Positions 1-10,426 of a DNA stretch of 64,000 nt are shown piece by piece. The position numbers and the translations under genes were made by a program. The notes under the pieces were generated by a model, which saw nothing but the letters and a program-made list of their open reading frames with translations, was not told the DNA's origin and made no database searches. Origin of the DNA: Annona cherimola (Eukaryota > Streptophyta > Magnoliopsida > Magnoliales > Annonaceae). The stretch spans positions 40,534,012 through 40,598,011 of the forward strand of contig CM059971.1 of assembly GCA_030490835.1 (NCBI GenBank), read 5' to 3'. Position 1 is the first letter of the stretch, and every line of letters begins with the position of its first letter.

Positions 1-22
1 GTTTTAAACATTGTTTTCAACA
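1..22 (-). repeat. LTR start-like sequence fused to ORF3
   Basis: Read on the minus strand, these 22 bases begin TGTTGAAAACAATG and match the first 22 bases of A's own 5' LTR (minus strand from 7610) at about 19 positions. ORF3 coding sequence (compare element E at about 41705) stops exactly here, and the rest of ORF3 and the polypurine tract are missing. Either A carries a deletion joining ORF3 to its 3' LTR, or another Sirevirus-type LTR begins here inside ORF3. The window ends too soon to decide. Confidence 0.6.
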
Positions 23-564
23 ATTTCTACTCCTTTGACGAAGGTTCCATAGTATTCCTCATCCCATAGATAATAAAACATTCGAGTAAGATCTGGATAG
101 ACCCTTTCGTCCTCCTTTAGCAAATTTGTCCATCCTTGAAAATCCAATAGATCTTCTATGTCGGATCCATATTCTTTCAAGAAATTAAAATCTATAATCT
201 TGGGTATGAATACCTTCCGTTCGTAGAACTTTTTATAAAAACGGCTATGTTGGAGCTCGGTTTTGAAGTAGGTAGTGGGCATCTTCAATACTTGGGCTTT
301 TCCAGCTGCAGTGCCCCTTCTGCTTGTCCCGGATTGTGTGCTCTGTGAGGTTTGTTGTTGACTTTCCGACCTGGGTGCTTGATCAGATGATTGAGTAGTG
401 GTTTGGAATCGTACCCTTTTACCCGTCGAAGTTGATGGTTCCTCTCTAGCTCTTTTTGATGGAGTCCTAGTTCTTCTAGGAACTTCTTTTGGTTGAGATG
501 AAGGTTGTGGTTGTGTGGGAACCCGTTTGGGGTATGGTTTTGATACGGCTTTCTTTGGTGCCAT
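4..564 (-). pseudogene. ORF3 of element A, 3'-truncated
   Basis: A 186-codon open frame starting at ATG 564, in the position of the Sirevirus env-like ORF (after pol, before the 3' LTR). The N-terminal 90 residues are basic, Pro/Ser/Gln-rich and low complexity (MAPKKAVSKPYPK start). From about residue 95 there is a folded-looking segment with SRFYKKFYERK, IDFNFLKEY, FQGWTNLL and DLTRMFYYLWDEE. This pattern resembles the 'putative plant transposon protein' domain (Pfam PF20167, assigned from memory of the motif pattern, not by search). The homologous frame in element E (41165-42787) is about 540 codons, so A keeps the first third. The last residues come from the LTR-like sequence at 1-22. No signal peptide or membrane segment is visible, which argues against a classical envelope protein. 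Confidence 0.6.
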
Positions 565-1045
565 TTGGAGCTTGGAGTTTATGGAATCTGAGAGGGAATG
601 CGAGTGAGAGAGAGAGAGAGTTTGAGAGATAGTGTGAAAGAGAAAGAGAAAGAAAAAGAAACTGAGGGAGTGAGAGAGAAAAAGAGAATGAAAGGGAGTG
701 AAAGAGAGAGAGTGTGACGGTTTGTCGGAGACAAGGGAGTAATCGCCGGAGAAAAAGGCTGTCGCCGGAGAGGGAGAAAGGGAAAAAGAAGGAAATAGAG
801 AGGTTGGAGGGAAATGAGGAAGAAGAGAAAGAGAAGAGAAGAAAAAGAGAGAAGAGACGGCCGAATGCGAAACGTCGCGTGCGGAGTCGACTTTGCCCTA
901 GGCGAAGTCGACTTCGGTCCCTTGGAGTCGACTTCGCCTGGGAGCGGAGTCGACTTCGCTTCTGAAGTGGAGTCGACTTGACGCCCTTGGAGTCGACTTG
1001 ACTCATCGACTTGACATTTTTCAATTTTAATTTTCTTATTTAATT
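565..1045 (-). other. CT-rich leader and GTCGAC cluster between pol and ORF3
   Basis: No gene in this stretch. On the element's sense strand, pol ends at 1050; then come about five to seven copies of GTCGACTT/GTCGACTC within 880-1010, then about 300 bases of almost pure pyrimidine (CTCTCT/TTCTTT, about 590-860), then the ORF3 ATG. The same order occurs in element E (40667-41164). The layout resembles a plant 5' UTR or core promoter (CT-rich Y patch) placed ahead of ORF3. Open frames here (for example plus-strand 714-965) are low-complexity artefacts. Confidence 0.6.
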
Positions 1046-1049
1046 TTCC

Positions 1050-4000
1050 CTAATTTAGCTCTATCATACCCATATCATTCCTAATTTTATAAAATGATTC
1101 TTTGGCTAAGGGTTTGGTAAAGATATCAGCAATTTGGTCCTCAATTTTCACATATTCTAAGCATACATCATGATTTTCAACATGTTCACGAATAAAATGG
1201 TGTCTCACATCAATATGCTTGGTTCTTGAATGCAGTACAGGATTTTTAGTCAGACAAATTGCACTTGTATTATCACATCTAATAGGAATATCAACATAAT
1301 CAATGCCATAATCTTTCAATTGTTGTTTCATCCAAAGTAATTGGGCACAACAACTATCGGCGGCTATGTATTCGGCTTCCGCAGTAGATAGAGCCACACT
1401 TGTTTGTTTTCTTGAGTACCATGAAACTAGCATATGTCCAAGAAACTGACAAGTTCCACTGGTACTTTTTCTATCTACCTTATATCCGGCAAAATCTGCA
1501 TCCGAATAGCTGATTAGATCAAAGGTTGACCCCTTTGGATACCATAGTCCAAGATTGGTAGTTTTTATCAAATATTTAAAAATTCTTTTTACAGCAAGGA
1601 GATGTGATTCTTTTGGGCATGCTTGAAATCTAGAGCACATACAAACACTGAATAGAATATCGGGTCTAGAAGCAGTTAAATATAACAAGGATCCTATCAT
1701 GCTTCTATAAAGCTTTTGATCGATACTTTTACCGTTTTCGTCCGTGTCGATCTTGATTGTAGAGCTCATTGGAGTGTTTGCCCCTTTGCTATTCTGCAAT
1801 CCAAATTTCTTGAGCATTTCCTTGACGTACTTGGACTGGTTCAAGAATATCCCTTCACTTTGTTGCTTAATTTGCAGTCCAAGGAAGAAATTTAATTCTC
1901 CCATCATGCTCATTTCGAATTCGCTCTGCATAATCTTAGAAAATTCTTGACAAAGATTTTCATTAGTAGCACCGAAAATTATGTCATCTACATAAATCTG
2001 TACAATTAAAATATCTTTGTTTTGTATTTGATGAACAAAGTAGTATCGACTTTCCCTCTTAGAAACTCATGATCAATCAAAAATTTGTTCAACCTTTCAT
2101 ACCAAGCTCTTGGAGCTTGCTTTAATCCATATAGTGCTTTGGTCAATTTATAAACATACTTTGATTGATTCATTTCTCCAAAACCAGGGGGTTGTTCAAC
2201 ATATACTTCTTCATTCAAATAGCCATTCAAAAATGCGCTTTTTACATCCATTTGGAACAATTTGAAATTCATATAAGAAGCGAATGCTAGTAGAATACGT
2301 ATGGCTTCTAATCTAGCCACGGGTGCATATGATTCTTCAAAATCGATTCTTTCTTCTTGAGAATACCCTTTGGCTACTAACCTGGCCTTGTTTCTAATTA
2401 CAAGCCCGCTTTCATCTAATTTGTTCCTAAATACCCATTTGGTACCAATGATAGTGTGATTATTTGGTCTAGGAACTAAGTGTCATACATTGTTCCTTTC
2501 GAATTGGTTTAACTCTTCTTGCATTGCAATAACCCAATTTTCATCATTGAGAGCTTGTTCAATGGTATTTGGTTCAATTTTAGATACAAAGGCATATTGA
2601 CCATAAATGTTTTGTTTTGATCTTCTAGTTTTCACTCCTTCATATACATTTCCAATAACTTGCTCAATTGGATGGGCATTTTTGAACTTTAAATCAGTTG
2701 GAGGTTTATAAGAATCATTACCTTCACTTACCTCTTCCTCCATGAGATTTTCTGGCTTGAGCTCAAGTTCCTTTGGTTGTTCTTTGCCTTTTGTCTCATC
2801 TGCATCACTTAGTTCATCCTCCTTTCTCGGAGTTTGGTTAATTTCATCAAATACAACGTGTATGGATTCTTCAACAACTTAGTTTCGTTTATCGAAAACT
2901 CTATATGCTTTGCTATTTGATGAATATCCAAGAAATATAGCCTCATCACTTTTGGCATCTAACTTTCCCAAGTTAGTTTTTCCATTGTTCAAAACATAAC
3001 ATGTACATCCAAAAGCATGAAAATAAGAAATATTTGGTTTTCTTCCTTTCCATAGTTCATATGGGGTCTTTTTCAAGATTGCTCGAATGGTGACACGATT
3101 CAATACATGACAAGCTGTACTTACAGCTTCACCCCAAAATTTCTTGGATAGATTGCTCTCATTTAGCATAGTTCTAGCCATCTCTTGTATAGTTCTATTT
3201 TTCCTTTCTACTACTCCATTTTGTTGTGGAGTTCTTCGTGCAGAAAATGTGTGGTGAATTCCTTTTTCATTGCAAAATTCCATGAATCGTTTGTTTTCGA
3301 ATTCGCCACCATGATCGCTTCTTATGGTCACAATAGTACTTTGTTTTTCATTTTGCACCAAATTTACAAAAGTTTCAAACATAGAGAAGGCTTCATCTTT
3401 ACTAGCTAAGAGAATTATCCATGTGAATCTTGAAAAATCATCAACTATGACAAATACATATTTCTTTCCACCAATGGTTAGAATGTCGGATGGCCCGTAT
3501 AGATCCATATGTAGTAATTCAAGTGGCTTGGTGGTGGAAATTTCCTTTTTGGTAGAGAAAGGCATCTTGGGTTGTTTTGATAATTGACATGCCTTACAAA
3601 TCTTGTCCTTGTCATATTTCAATCTTGGTAATCCTTCTACCAAACTCTTTTTCCATAGGGTTTTTATGTTTCCCATGTTTATATGTCCAAGCCTTTTATG
3701 CCAAACCCATGGATCATTATCAATGGCCATTAGACATTGACCATTCAATTCATCAAGTGAAACCAAATATACATTTCCATGTCTTTTACCACTAAACATG
3801 ATATGCTCTCCATCAAATACATTACATATAGATGATTCAAACACAACTTTGTATCCTTTATCACATAATTGGCTAATGCTCATTAAATTGTGTTTGAGTC
3901 CTTCAACAAACAAAACATCTTCCATGCATGCATTTGAAATACTATGTATATTTCCTTTACCTTTAATTTTACCTTTTTCATTATTGCCAAAGGCAACCAT

Positions 4001-4111
4001 TCCATCATTACAAGGCTTGAGTTTGTGAAACAAACTTCTTTCACCGGTCATATGCCTTGAGCAACCGCTATCCATGAACCATTCATTATTTGCCTTTGCC
4101 TTAAAGCATGT
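1050..4111 (-). pseudogene. pol: pol of element A (protease-integrase-RT-RNase H), degenerate
   Basis: The protease motif DSGCSRHMTG is at about 4070. It is followed by the GAG-pre-integrase/HHCC finger (HKRLGHIN...CKACQLSKQ), integrase core residues (HMDLYGP, RSDHGGEF, VVERKN), RT ([14 protein letters not shown] segment near 2230, YVDD near 1990) and RNase H ([20 protein letters not shown]), ending MGMIELN at 1050. Breaks: CAA to TAA at 2879-2881, TGG to TGA at 2483-2485, and a one-base deletion near 2006-2015 just before YVDD (compare E, where the frame reads through to [10 protein letters not shown]). In an intact element this would make the enzymes for reverse transcription and integration. 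Confidence 0.9.
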
Positions 4112-5964
4112 CTGAAAAAAAATAAGCAAGTAACTCTTATCTCCTTGGTACCCATTTTATGGGTCCATTTGGGTACCCATTTTATGGGTCCATTTGGGTT
4201 AGTAATATATATTAATCTTTGTTGTTCTAACTTGGAAAGCCCAAATCTTGTGTTCCTTGGAACCCAAACTAATTTTGCACCACGGTCATATAATTTCTTA
4301 AAATTACATTTGTAAGTCTTATGACCCAATTTATTGCAGAAATTACAAGTCATAGGTAATCTTGGAGTAGGCCTCCAAGTATGCAATGGTTCAATAGTTG
4401 GTCTTCTAATCCACTTAAAATTTTTCTTTTGTGGCTTGTATATAGATGCAGTTTTAGTTTGATATTTCTCAAGTATTTGCACATTTGTTTTGCTACTTTC
4501 TCCTTGCTCAAATGTATGATATCCAAGACCTCTTTTATGTATTTGGGAGGTCATATTCAGAAACATTCTAACATTTTCTCCTGGATTAGAGAACTTAGCT
4601 AATGATTCATTTAATGATTTGTTCTCCTTTTTTAGCAAATCATTTTCATCTTTCAATTTGTCTAATCTTTCTGCAAGTTTACCATTTACAATTATTGTTG
4701 CATCACATTGTCTTTTCTTAATTGTAAACTTGCTTCCTAATTTCTTCATTTCTTCATACAATGAATCATATGCAGTTTGAAGTTCTTCTAATTCAGTACA
4801 TTTGAGACAATCTTGAAAAGAAGAATAACTTGACTTAGAATGGGAGAGTTTGGAATTTACCTCTTCATTACTTGTGCATTTTGTTGAGGTAGTTTGTTCT
4901 TCTTGCTCGATTTGTGCCATACAGCAGATTCTTGCACATTCTTCTACTTCGATTTCATCGGTTGAGGAGTTACTCGTTGTAGATTCCTCGTCATTCACGT
5001 ACATGTCTCTTCCTTTGTATCTTTGGAATCTCTTATTGTCCCCTCGATCTTTTCTTTGTTCTTTTACTTTGCTTTCTTCGGGAGTTGGACATTGAGCTTG
5101 CATATGTCCCGAACCGCCGCATCGATAGCATTTGGTTGATTCTTTCTTCTTTTCTCTGGGAGTTCTATCCTTGAAGCTTCTGAAATTTTTTCCTTTCCTC
5201 ACAAATTTTCTGAAACATTTTGTGAGTAGGGCGATTTCATCGTCGTTTTGAGAAGAAGAAGAGTCATCTGTGTCTTGCGCGGCTTTCAAAGCAATTGCTC
5301 TTTTGCCCCTGTGTTGATCTTCATTTCTTCTCTTGATTAGCTCATGTGATATGAGTGAGCTAATTAAGTCTTCAAGCTTTAGAGTGTTAAGGTCCTTGGC
5401 TTCTTCTATTGCAGTGATCTTTGGAGTCCATGATTCGGGTAGAGCTCTTAAGATCTTCATGACCTGCTCAGATTCAGATATAGCCTTTCCGAGACCTTTT
5501 AGAGCATTAGTAATTTTAGAGAATCTAGCAAACATTTCAGAGATGTTTTCTCTTTCTAGCATTCTAAAGTTTTCCAGTTCTCCAATCAAAATATTTCTCC
5601 TAGTCCCTTGGACTTGGGAGGTTCCTTCATAAATAGATGTTAAAGTATCCCATATCTCTTTAGCGGTTAGGCAAGAGGATACTCTATCATACTCAGAAGC
5701 TGTAAGAGCACAAAATAGTGAGTTCATTGCCTTAGCATTGCTCTTCACAGTTCTTACTTCCTCTTCGGTCCATTTGGAAGCTTTGTCATCGATGGGCAGT
5801 GTTACACCATCTTGGATAGCAATCCAAGAGTCCATATCGGTAGCCATGATGAGTTGCTTCATACGAAGCTTCCAATATCCAAAATTGCTCCCATCAAACA
5901 ACGGTGGCCTTGTAAAGGATTGGCCTTCAGCAAATGCGGGAACGGAAGTAGATTGGGATGCCAT
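4048..5964 (-). CDS. gag: gag of element A, C-terminus shifted by a 25-bp duplication
   Basis: Nucleocapsid/capsid protein of the copia element, 638 codons from ATG 5964 (MASQSTSVPAFAEGQ). Residues about 20-200 carry the UBN2/DUF4219-type copia gag fold (RPPLFDGSNFGYWKLRMKQL, SLFCALTASEYDRVSS, KEIWDTL). A first zinc knuckle CX2CX4HX4C lies at about residue 279 (CYRCGGSGHMQAQC), a coiled-coil-like Glu/Lys/Leu-rich stretch at about 400-470, and a second knuckle (CNFCNKLGHKTYKC) near residue 550. Two knuckles and a long C-terminal half are Sirevirus-like. In B and E gag ends at NPNGPIKWVPK(R/G) plus stop. Here a tandem 25-bp repeat (about 4143-4193) shifts the frame, so the protein runs through WTHKMGTKEIR to a stop at 4048. 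Confidence 0.85.
   Translation of the reverse strand: MASQSTSVPAFAEGQSFTRPPLFDGSNFGYWKLRMKQLIMATDMDSWIAIQDGVTLPIDDKASKWTEEEVRTVKSNAKAMNSLFCALTASEYDRVSSCLTAKEIWDTLTSIYEGTSQVQGTRRNILIGELENFRMLERENISEMFARFSKITNALKGLGKAISESEQVMKILRALPESWTPKITAIEEAKDLNTLKLEDLISSLISHELIKRRNEDQHRGKRAIALKAAQDTDDSSSSQNDDEIALLTKCFRKFVRKGKNFRSFKDRTPREKKKESTKCYRCGGSGHMQAQCPTPEESKVKEQRKDRGDNKRFQRYKGRDMYVNDEESTTSNSSTDEIEVEECARICCMAQIEQEEQTTSTKCTSNEEVNSKLSHSKSSYSSFQDCLKCTELEELQTAYDSLYEEMKKLGSKFTIKKRQCDATIIVNGKLAERLDKLKDENDLLKKENKSLNESLAKFSNPGENVRMFLNMTSQIHKRGLGYHTFEQGESSKTNVQILEKYQTKTASIYKPQKKNFKWIRRPTIEPLHTWRPTPRLPMTCNFCNKLGHKTYKCNFKKLYDRGAKLVWVPRNTRFGLSKLEQQRLIYITNPNGPIKWVPKWTHKMGTKEIRVTCLFFFRHALRQRQIMNGSWIAVAQGI
4112..4151 (-). 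other. Intron-like gag-pol junction, element A (40 nt)
   Basis: On the minus strand this runs GTACC...TTTTTTTTCAG, overlapping the gag C-terminus (WVPK) and ending just before the pol frame resumes. Its length is 40, i.e. 1 modulo 3, and elements B (37 nt) and E (40 nt) have the same arrangement. In B and E removing it would join gag and pol in frame. In A the upstream 25-bp duplication in gag breaks this. Confidence 0.4.
4143..4193. repeat. 25-bp tandem duplication at the end of gag A
   Basis: The segment GGTACCCATTTTATGGG...CATTT occurs twice back to back. Elements B and E have it once. The extra 25 bases change the reading frame at the gag C-terminus. Confidence 0.85.
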
Positions 5965-5998
5965 ATAAATAAGATCTCTTTGGTAAACTCAAAGAACC

Positions 5999-6010
5999 GC
6001 TCTGATACCA
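5999..6010 (-). other. Primer binding site (tRNA-iMet), element A
   Basis: The minus strand reads TGGTATCAGAGC, the classic plant initiator-Met tRNA primer site, two bases inside the end of the LTR at 6013. Confidence 0.95.
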
Positions 6011-6012
6011 CT

Positions 6013-7610
6013 TGTTTGTCCCGAGTTAATGGCAAAACCCAAGAGGGGAGGGGTGAATTGGGTATTTAAAAATTTATAACTTAAACAGAAACTTAACCCC
6101 TGATTAATCCAGTCCCCTTAATGAAGAATCATAATGGAAAGCAATATAATGTAAGGAGCAAATAAATAAATCAATCACTCAGGATTTTTATAGTGGTTCG
6201 GGCAACCTCCCTACTCCACTCTTCCAAGCTCACACTCCTTGTGACTTGGGTTCCACTATTGTATTCTCAATACAATTAGAGCCACTGCTCTCTTCTAGAT
6301 TCCAGCTCTAGGTGGCATCAACAAAACACAGCACAAGTAGGTGATGAGTCACACTCCAATCACACACTACTTTGCTTATACTTGATCTTAGTTCCTCAAA
6401 CTAAATCAAGTTTAACACATACAACAGAAAGAATAGGAAAACTACACTTTACAGATGTGTAGCAGCAATTAGGCGCATAGAAGAACTTGAAGAGTTGGCT
6501 TTGAAGATTCTGAAATGAAGCTCTTGCAGTTTGAGATGGAGTTCTTCTTCTTTGAGTGGCTTGATCTCTTTTGAGCTCTTGAATGTAGTAGTTAAGCACA
6601 CTTAATGATTCTCAGCTACTTCCCTCGTCCATCTTGAATGCTATTTATAATTTTGGAGGGAATCCGAACGTTAGAGGGTAGGTGGCGCGCATTTAATGCG
6701 CCAACGTTCAAATAAATTCCGACCGTTGTGACCCAAGTCGCATGTGGAGTCGACTTGGCCTGCGACTTGGTTTCCAAGTCGCACCTGGAGTCGACCTCGT
6801 GTGCGACTCCAGTTCTTCAGAGTTCCAAGTCCGAGTCTGGGTCAACATGGCCTTCAGTCTTCAACTCAAGTCGATCCTGGAGTCGACTTGGGTTGCGACT
6901 TGGCTTGGTCCTTTGCAAAAACACCTTGATCCTCTTGAACTGTCTTGAATTGGTCTTCATGACTTGGGTATTGCTTTATTTGGAATAAGCTTGATACTTA
7001 GCTTTGGACTTGATAGACTTGATTTGATCTTTGAATATGCATCTTAGCTTTTGATCTTCAAGAAACTTTAGTTGCTTTTTGAGAATGAACTTTGCATCCT
7101 ATTTGGATTTGATAAATTCCAAATGAATTCTTGAAATAAGCTTGAAACTTCAATCTTCAAGTCTGAACTCCTCAAGTCGTAGTTGGAGTCGACCTCGTCT
7201 GCGACTTCACCCAAGTCGCACCTGGAGTCGACTTCGCCTGCGACTTCGTCATGTTCGTTTCCACTTTTCAGCTCTGGATACCTGAAGTCGATGCTGGAGT
7301 CGACTTCGTCTGCGACTTGGTTTGCTAAGTCGCACCTGGAGTCGACTTGGCCTGCGACTTCATTTGCTTGTTTTCTATTTTCAATGCTATCCACCTTTTG
7401 CCATTTGAAGTCGCTTGTGAAGTCGACTTAGGTATCGACTTCACCCCAAGTCGAAGTCCAAGTCGACTTGGTAATCGACTTGACTTCTTTGTTTTACTTA
7501 AACACTTGGCAAACTCATTAGTACCCTTTATATACTCAAATTAGTCTTTGTTTAATCATCAAAACTTATGCTTTGGTCAATTTGTTTTGTTTGGAACATT
7601 GTTTCCAACA
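6013..7610 (-). repeat. 5' LTR of element A (1598 bp)
   Basis: On the minus strand the LTR begins TGTTGGAAACAATG at 7610 and ends at 6013, next to the PBS. A TATA box (minus-strand TATAAATA, 6642-6649) follows an inverted repeat GGCGCGCATTTAATGCGCC (6687-6705). Upstream of these are many AAGTCG/GTCGACTT palindromic units (about 6735-6900 and 7170-7480). The transcribed part carries the CTCTTCTAGATTCCAGCTCTAG motif that is tandemly repeated in other copies. The LTR is similar to those of B, C, E and G. Confidence 0.9.
6642..6649 (-). promoter_or_regulatory. TATA box of the element A LTR
   Basis: Minus-strand TATAAATA about 40 bases downstream of the conserved GGCGC inverted repeat. The same spacing is seen in the LTRs of B (TTATAAAA near 29463-29471), G (10928-10938) and E (34999-35009; 44089-44098). 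Confidence 0.65.
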
Positions 7611-10426
7611 AAACTTTCAACTTGTCATTTTTCACATATTGTTCATAATTCACATATTGTGCTTATTCTTAAGCACTTAATTAATATCATAAACCACATA
7701 TATTAATCTCAAATTGTGGGGTTATTCAAACATAAATATATTTCATGTGTTTAATCACATTTTTCATGCATTTTTGCATATTAACCTTTCACTTAAACCA
7801 TTTATAATTTTCTCATACTCATCTCTTCAAATACGTTCATTTCATAACACATAATTCATGTGTTTCTTAAAATTTTTCAAATCAGAAACTTGGATTCTAA
7901 TTCAGCATGATTATACACATCAATTAACACTTAATTAGTGTATTTTTATGGATTTTTAATCCACTAATCATAGGTTTCCAAAACAGCAACTTTGGAACCC
8001 ATTTTTCACCCGTTTAACGTGTCTTTTGACACATAACCCTAAGCAGATTTATAAATCCGAATTTTCAGCAAATAATCTCACTTTTATTAATAAAAATTTA
8101 GGTTATTAGCATATATATCAGTATGGATCATTTCTACATAGGTTTCATATTTCTTTTTGATTTTTTTCTCCAACTATCCACATATGCTGAAATCAGGCGT
8201 ACTGAATTCTCAAAAACTTGCATTAATATCAAATAAAGTATTTTTGATCTGAGATTTCTATAATACCTTAATAACTATATGAAATAACTTTCTTAAAAAT
8301 TTCATCATGAAATATTAACATAATATATTTATTTTGGCATTTTCACTGTACTGTACAGTGTTGGGAGTTTGGGGTCAGCCTTAATCACGTGAATTATGGG
8401 GCATATTTATACCCATAAAAACCTAAATTTTATTTTTTTTTGTAATCCTAAATATTTATTATATATTATTTAAAATTTTCAACCCTAAATTCAATTTATA
8501 AAAATTATTAAAAATCATTTTCTACAGCTGATGCTGTCACCCATTTTACCCTGTTTAGGTTAATTTTATTGGATTTTTAATTTGAAACTGGATTATCGTT
8601 TTAATCTAAAAATGTTTGAATTCCTTAATAACTCCATCATGATTCTTCAAAAAAAAAATTCATGCTAAAATTCATCCATTTACTGTCCCGTTCATATTTT
8701 AGTTTACAACATCATATAATTTCCAGATTTGAAGTATAAACTCAAAATAATCATATACTTACTTGATTAAATGGGTAATTCCTCCTTTTACCCTTTCTTT
8801 TTTCTTATTTTTCTTCCTTATTGGCTGGGCTAGATGCTGGACGTGAGCCGCTGCCTTGGGGTGCAAGTTTCAGCACTTAGAAAATTTCCAAATTCCTTCT
8901 CTCACACATGGACGTGCCCCCTTAATAAAGCTAGATTTTCCAGCTTGTGGGCCCCACTTGTGCTTCATTTTCCATAGATATTTAATTTTTGCTTATCCCC
9001 CTAATGTGCTGGTTAATTCACGGCCATAAAAATTATTTTTACCATTTTTTTATTAAACCAAAAATCTGCTTAAGATAGAATCAGTCTAAGTTGTCCACTT
9101 GTCACGTCCACATGGCTGCCTATTTTTCAGATTTTTTTTCAACGATTTTTGCAGCATTTTAATACACATTTATATACCCTATTACCTAGGCTAATTATTC
9201 ATGCATTTAGAATTTTTTTTAAAATTAAAAAAAATCACATTTCTAGCTGCTTGCACGGTCCACATTTCAGCTCTCTTTTGCTGTCCATTTTCAACGCCCA
9301 TGTTTCAGCAGAAATTTTGAATTTTTTCCACCATGGTTCAGCTTTAATTTAATGATAATTTAATCATCTAATAATGTACATCAATTGGGAATCAATTGAG
9401 CATAATTAAAAAATTATAAAAATTCTAAAAGCTGCCACAACCGTCCCCATTTCCTTCATGCATTCTTGCTGTCCATTTCATCATCTCATCTCTACGGTCC
9501 AGATTTAATACCTTTAGTCATGAATTTCCACTCCAATTTAATGCACATTTAATCCCCTTAATCCATAGTTGACTTTGGGCATATATTTTATTAAAAATAT
9601 TTCACAAAAATCCACTTTAGTGGACTATTTGGACGTCCATACATGCCACATGTGCTATGCTACTTTAAGCTCCTTAATTCAGCATTTAAAAATGAGATAA
9701 TTGCAGGAATTTTCCTATTATTAGTAATTCACAAAATACCCCTACAAATTACCTCCTCTCGACACCTCAAATTTGTCTTTATTCATTTGATTATTTTACT
9801 CATTTTTAACATAAATGCTAATCACTTTTTAGGATGAAAAGGTCAAAACCATTGATCCCAATTTTGTGCAAGCCTAATCCCATCATTATTTTCATGATCA
9901 AATCCTTTCATAACCTTGATCTCATAATTTTAACCGTCCATTTCAAATTTCATCTCAATCCGACTTTTCTAGCTCAAGTTATGATTGTTTTAAATTTTGG
10001 ACGGTGATGATCAATTATCATCAAAATTTTCATAATATACCTTTCCGATGTGATTAAGCATGAAATTATGTGCTTCGATCTCAATTTTCATATTAATCTG
10101 TCTTATAGACGTCAAGTTATGAATTTTCTAAGGTTTTCTTTACTAACTTGAGAATTAGCCTTTTAAATTCTCATAATTCATATCAAATAATCTAAAATGA
10201 TTATTTATGATGTATTGGTGTATTTTAATCACCAAAAAATTATTCTAATCCCTTTGTCCAACATCAGCTTATAATGATCACTCGAATCATCATTGCTAAT
10301 CCTTAGCCCTAATTATCATAGTTTAGCAAAATCACAAAAATTATTTAAAATTCAATAAATTTACTTATAAATCACATGTAAATGTTAAATGCATATATTT
10401 AATCCTATTTAGGTTGGGGTTTCACA
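7611..10426 (-). repeat. F0: partial Ty3/gypsy (Del/Tekay-type) LTR
   Basis: Noncoding AT-rich sequence alignable by eye with F3; for example the block around CTGAAATCAGGCGTACTG and TTTTCACTGTACTGTACAGTG at 8185-8365 matches 46820-47000. It ends GGGGTTTCACA at 10426, the family F terminus (TGTGAAACCCC on the element's sense strand). The left part is hidden by element A. No coding frame of interest; open frames at 9149-9352 and 9643-9837 are chance. Confidence 0.75.

Larger units (their letters stand above)
1..7610 (-). mobile_element. Sirevirus-like Ty1/copia element A, partial
   Basis: Minus-strand copia element running off the left edge of the window. Read in its own direction (right to left) it has a 5' LTR (7610-6013), a tRNA-iMet primer binding site (6010-5999), gag, decayed pol (protease, integrase, RT, RNase H) and the start of a third ORF. 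The domain order PR-IN-RT-RH defines copia. The large gag with two zinc knuckles and an extra ORF after pol match the Sirevirus (SIRE/Maximus) lineage. Pol has at least one frameshift and two stops, and a 25-bp duplication shifts the end of gag, so the copy looks non-autonomous. The bases to the right (from 7611) are family F gypsy LTR sequence, so A probably inserted into it; the other end is outside the window, so no target-site duplication can be checked. Confidence 0.9.

Noticed and set aside
476..1024. 182-codon Ser/Leu/Arg-rich minus-strand frame
   Set aside because: Translation of the CT-rich leader in another phase, overlapping the start of ORF3.
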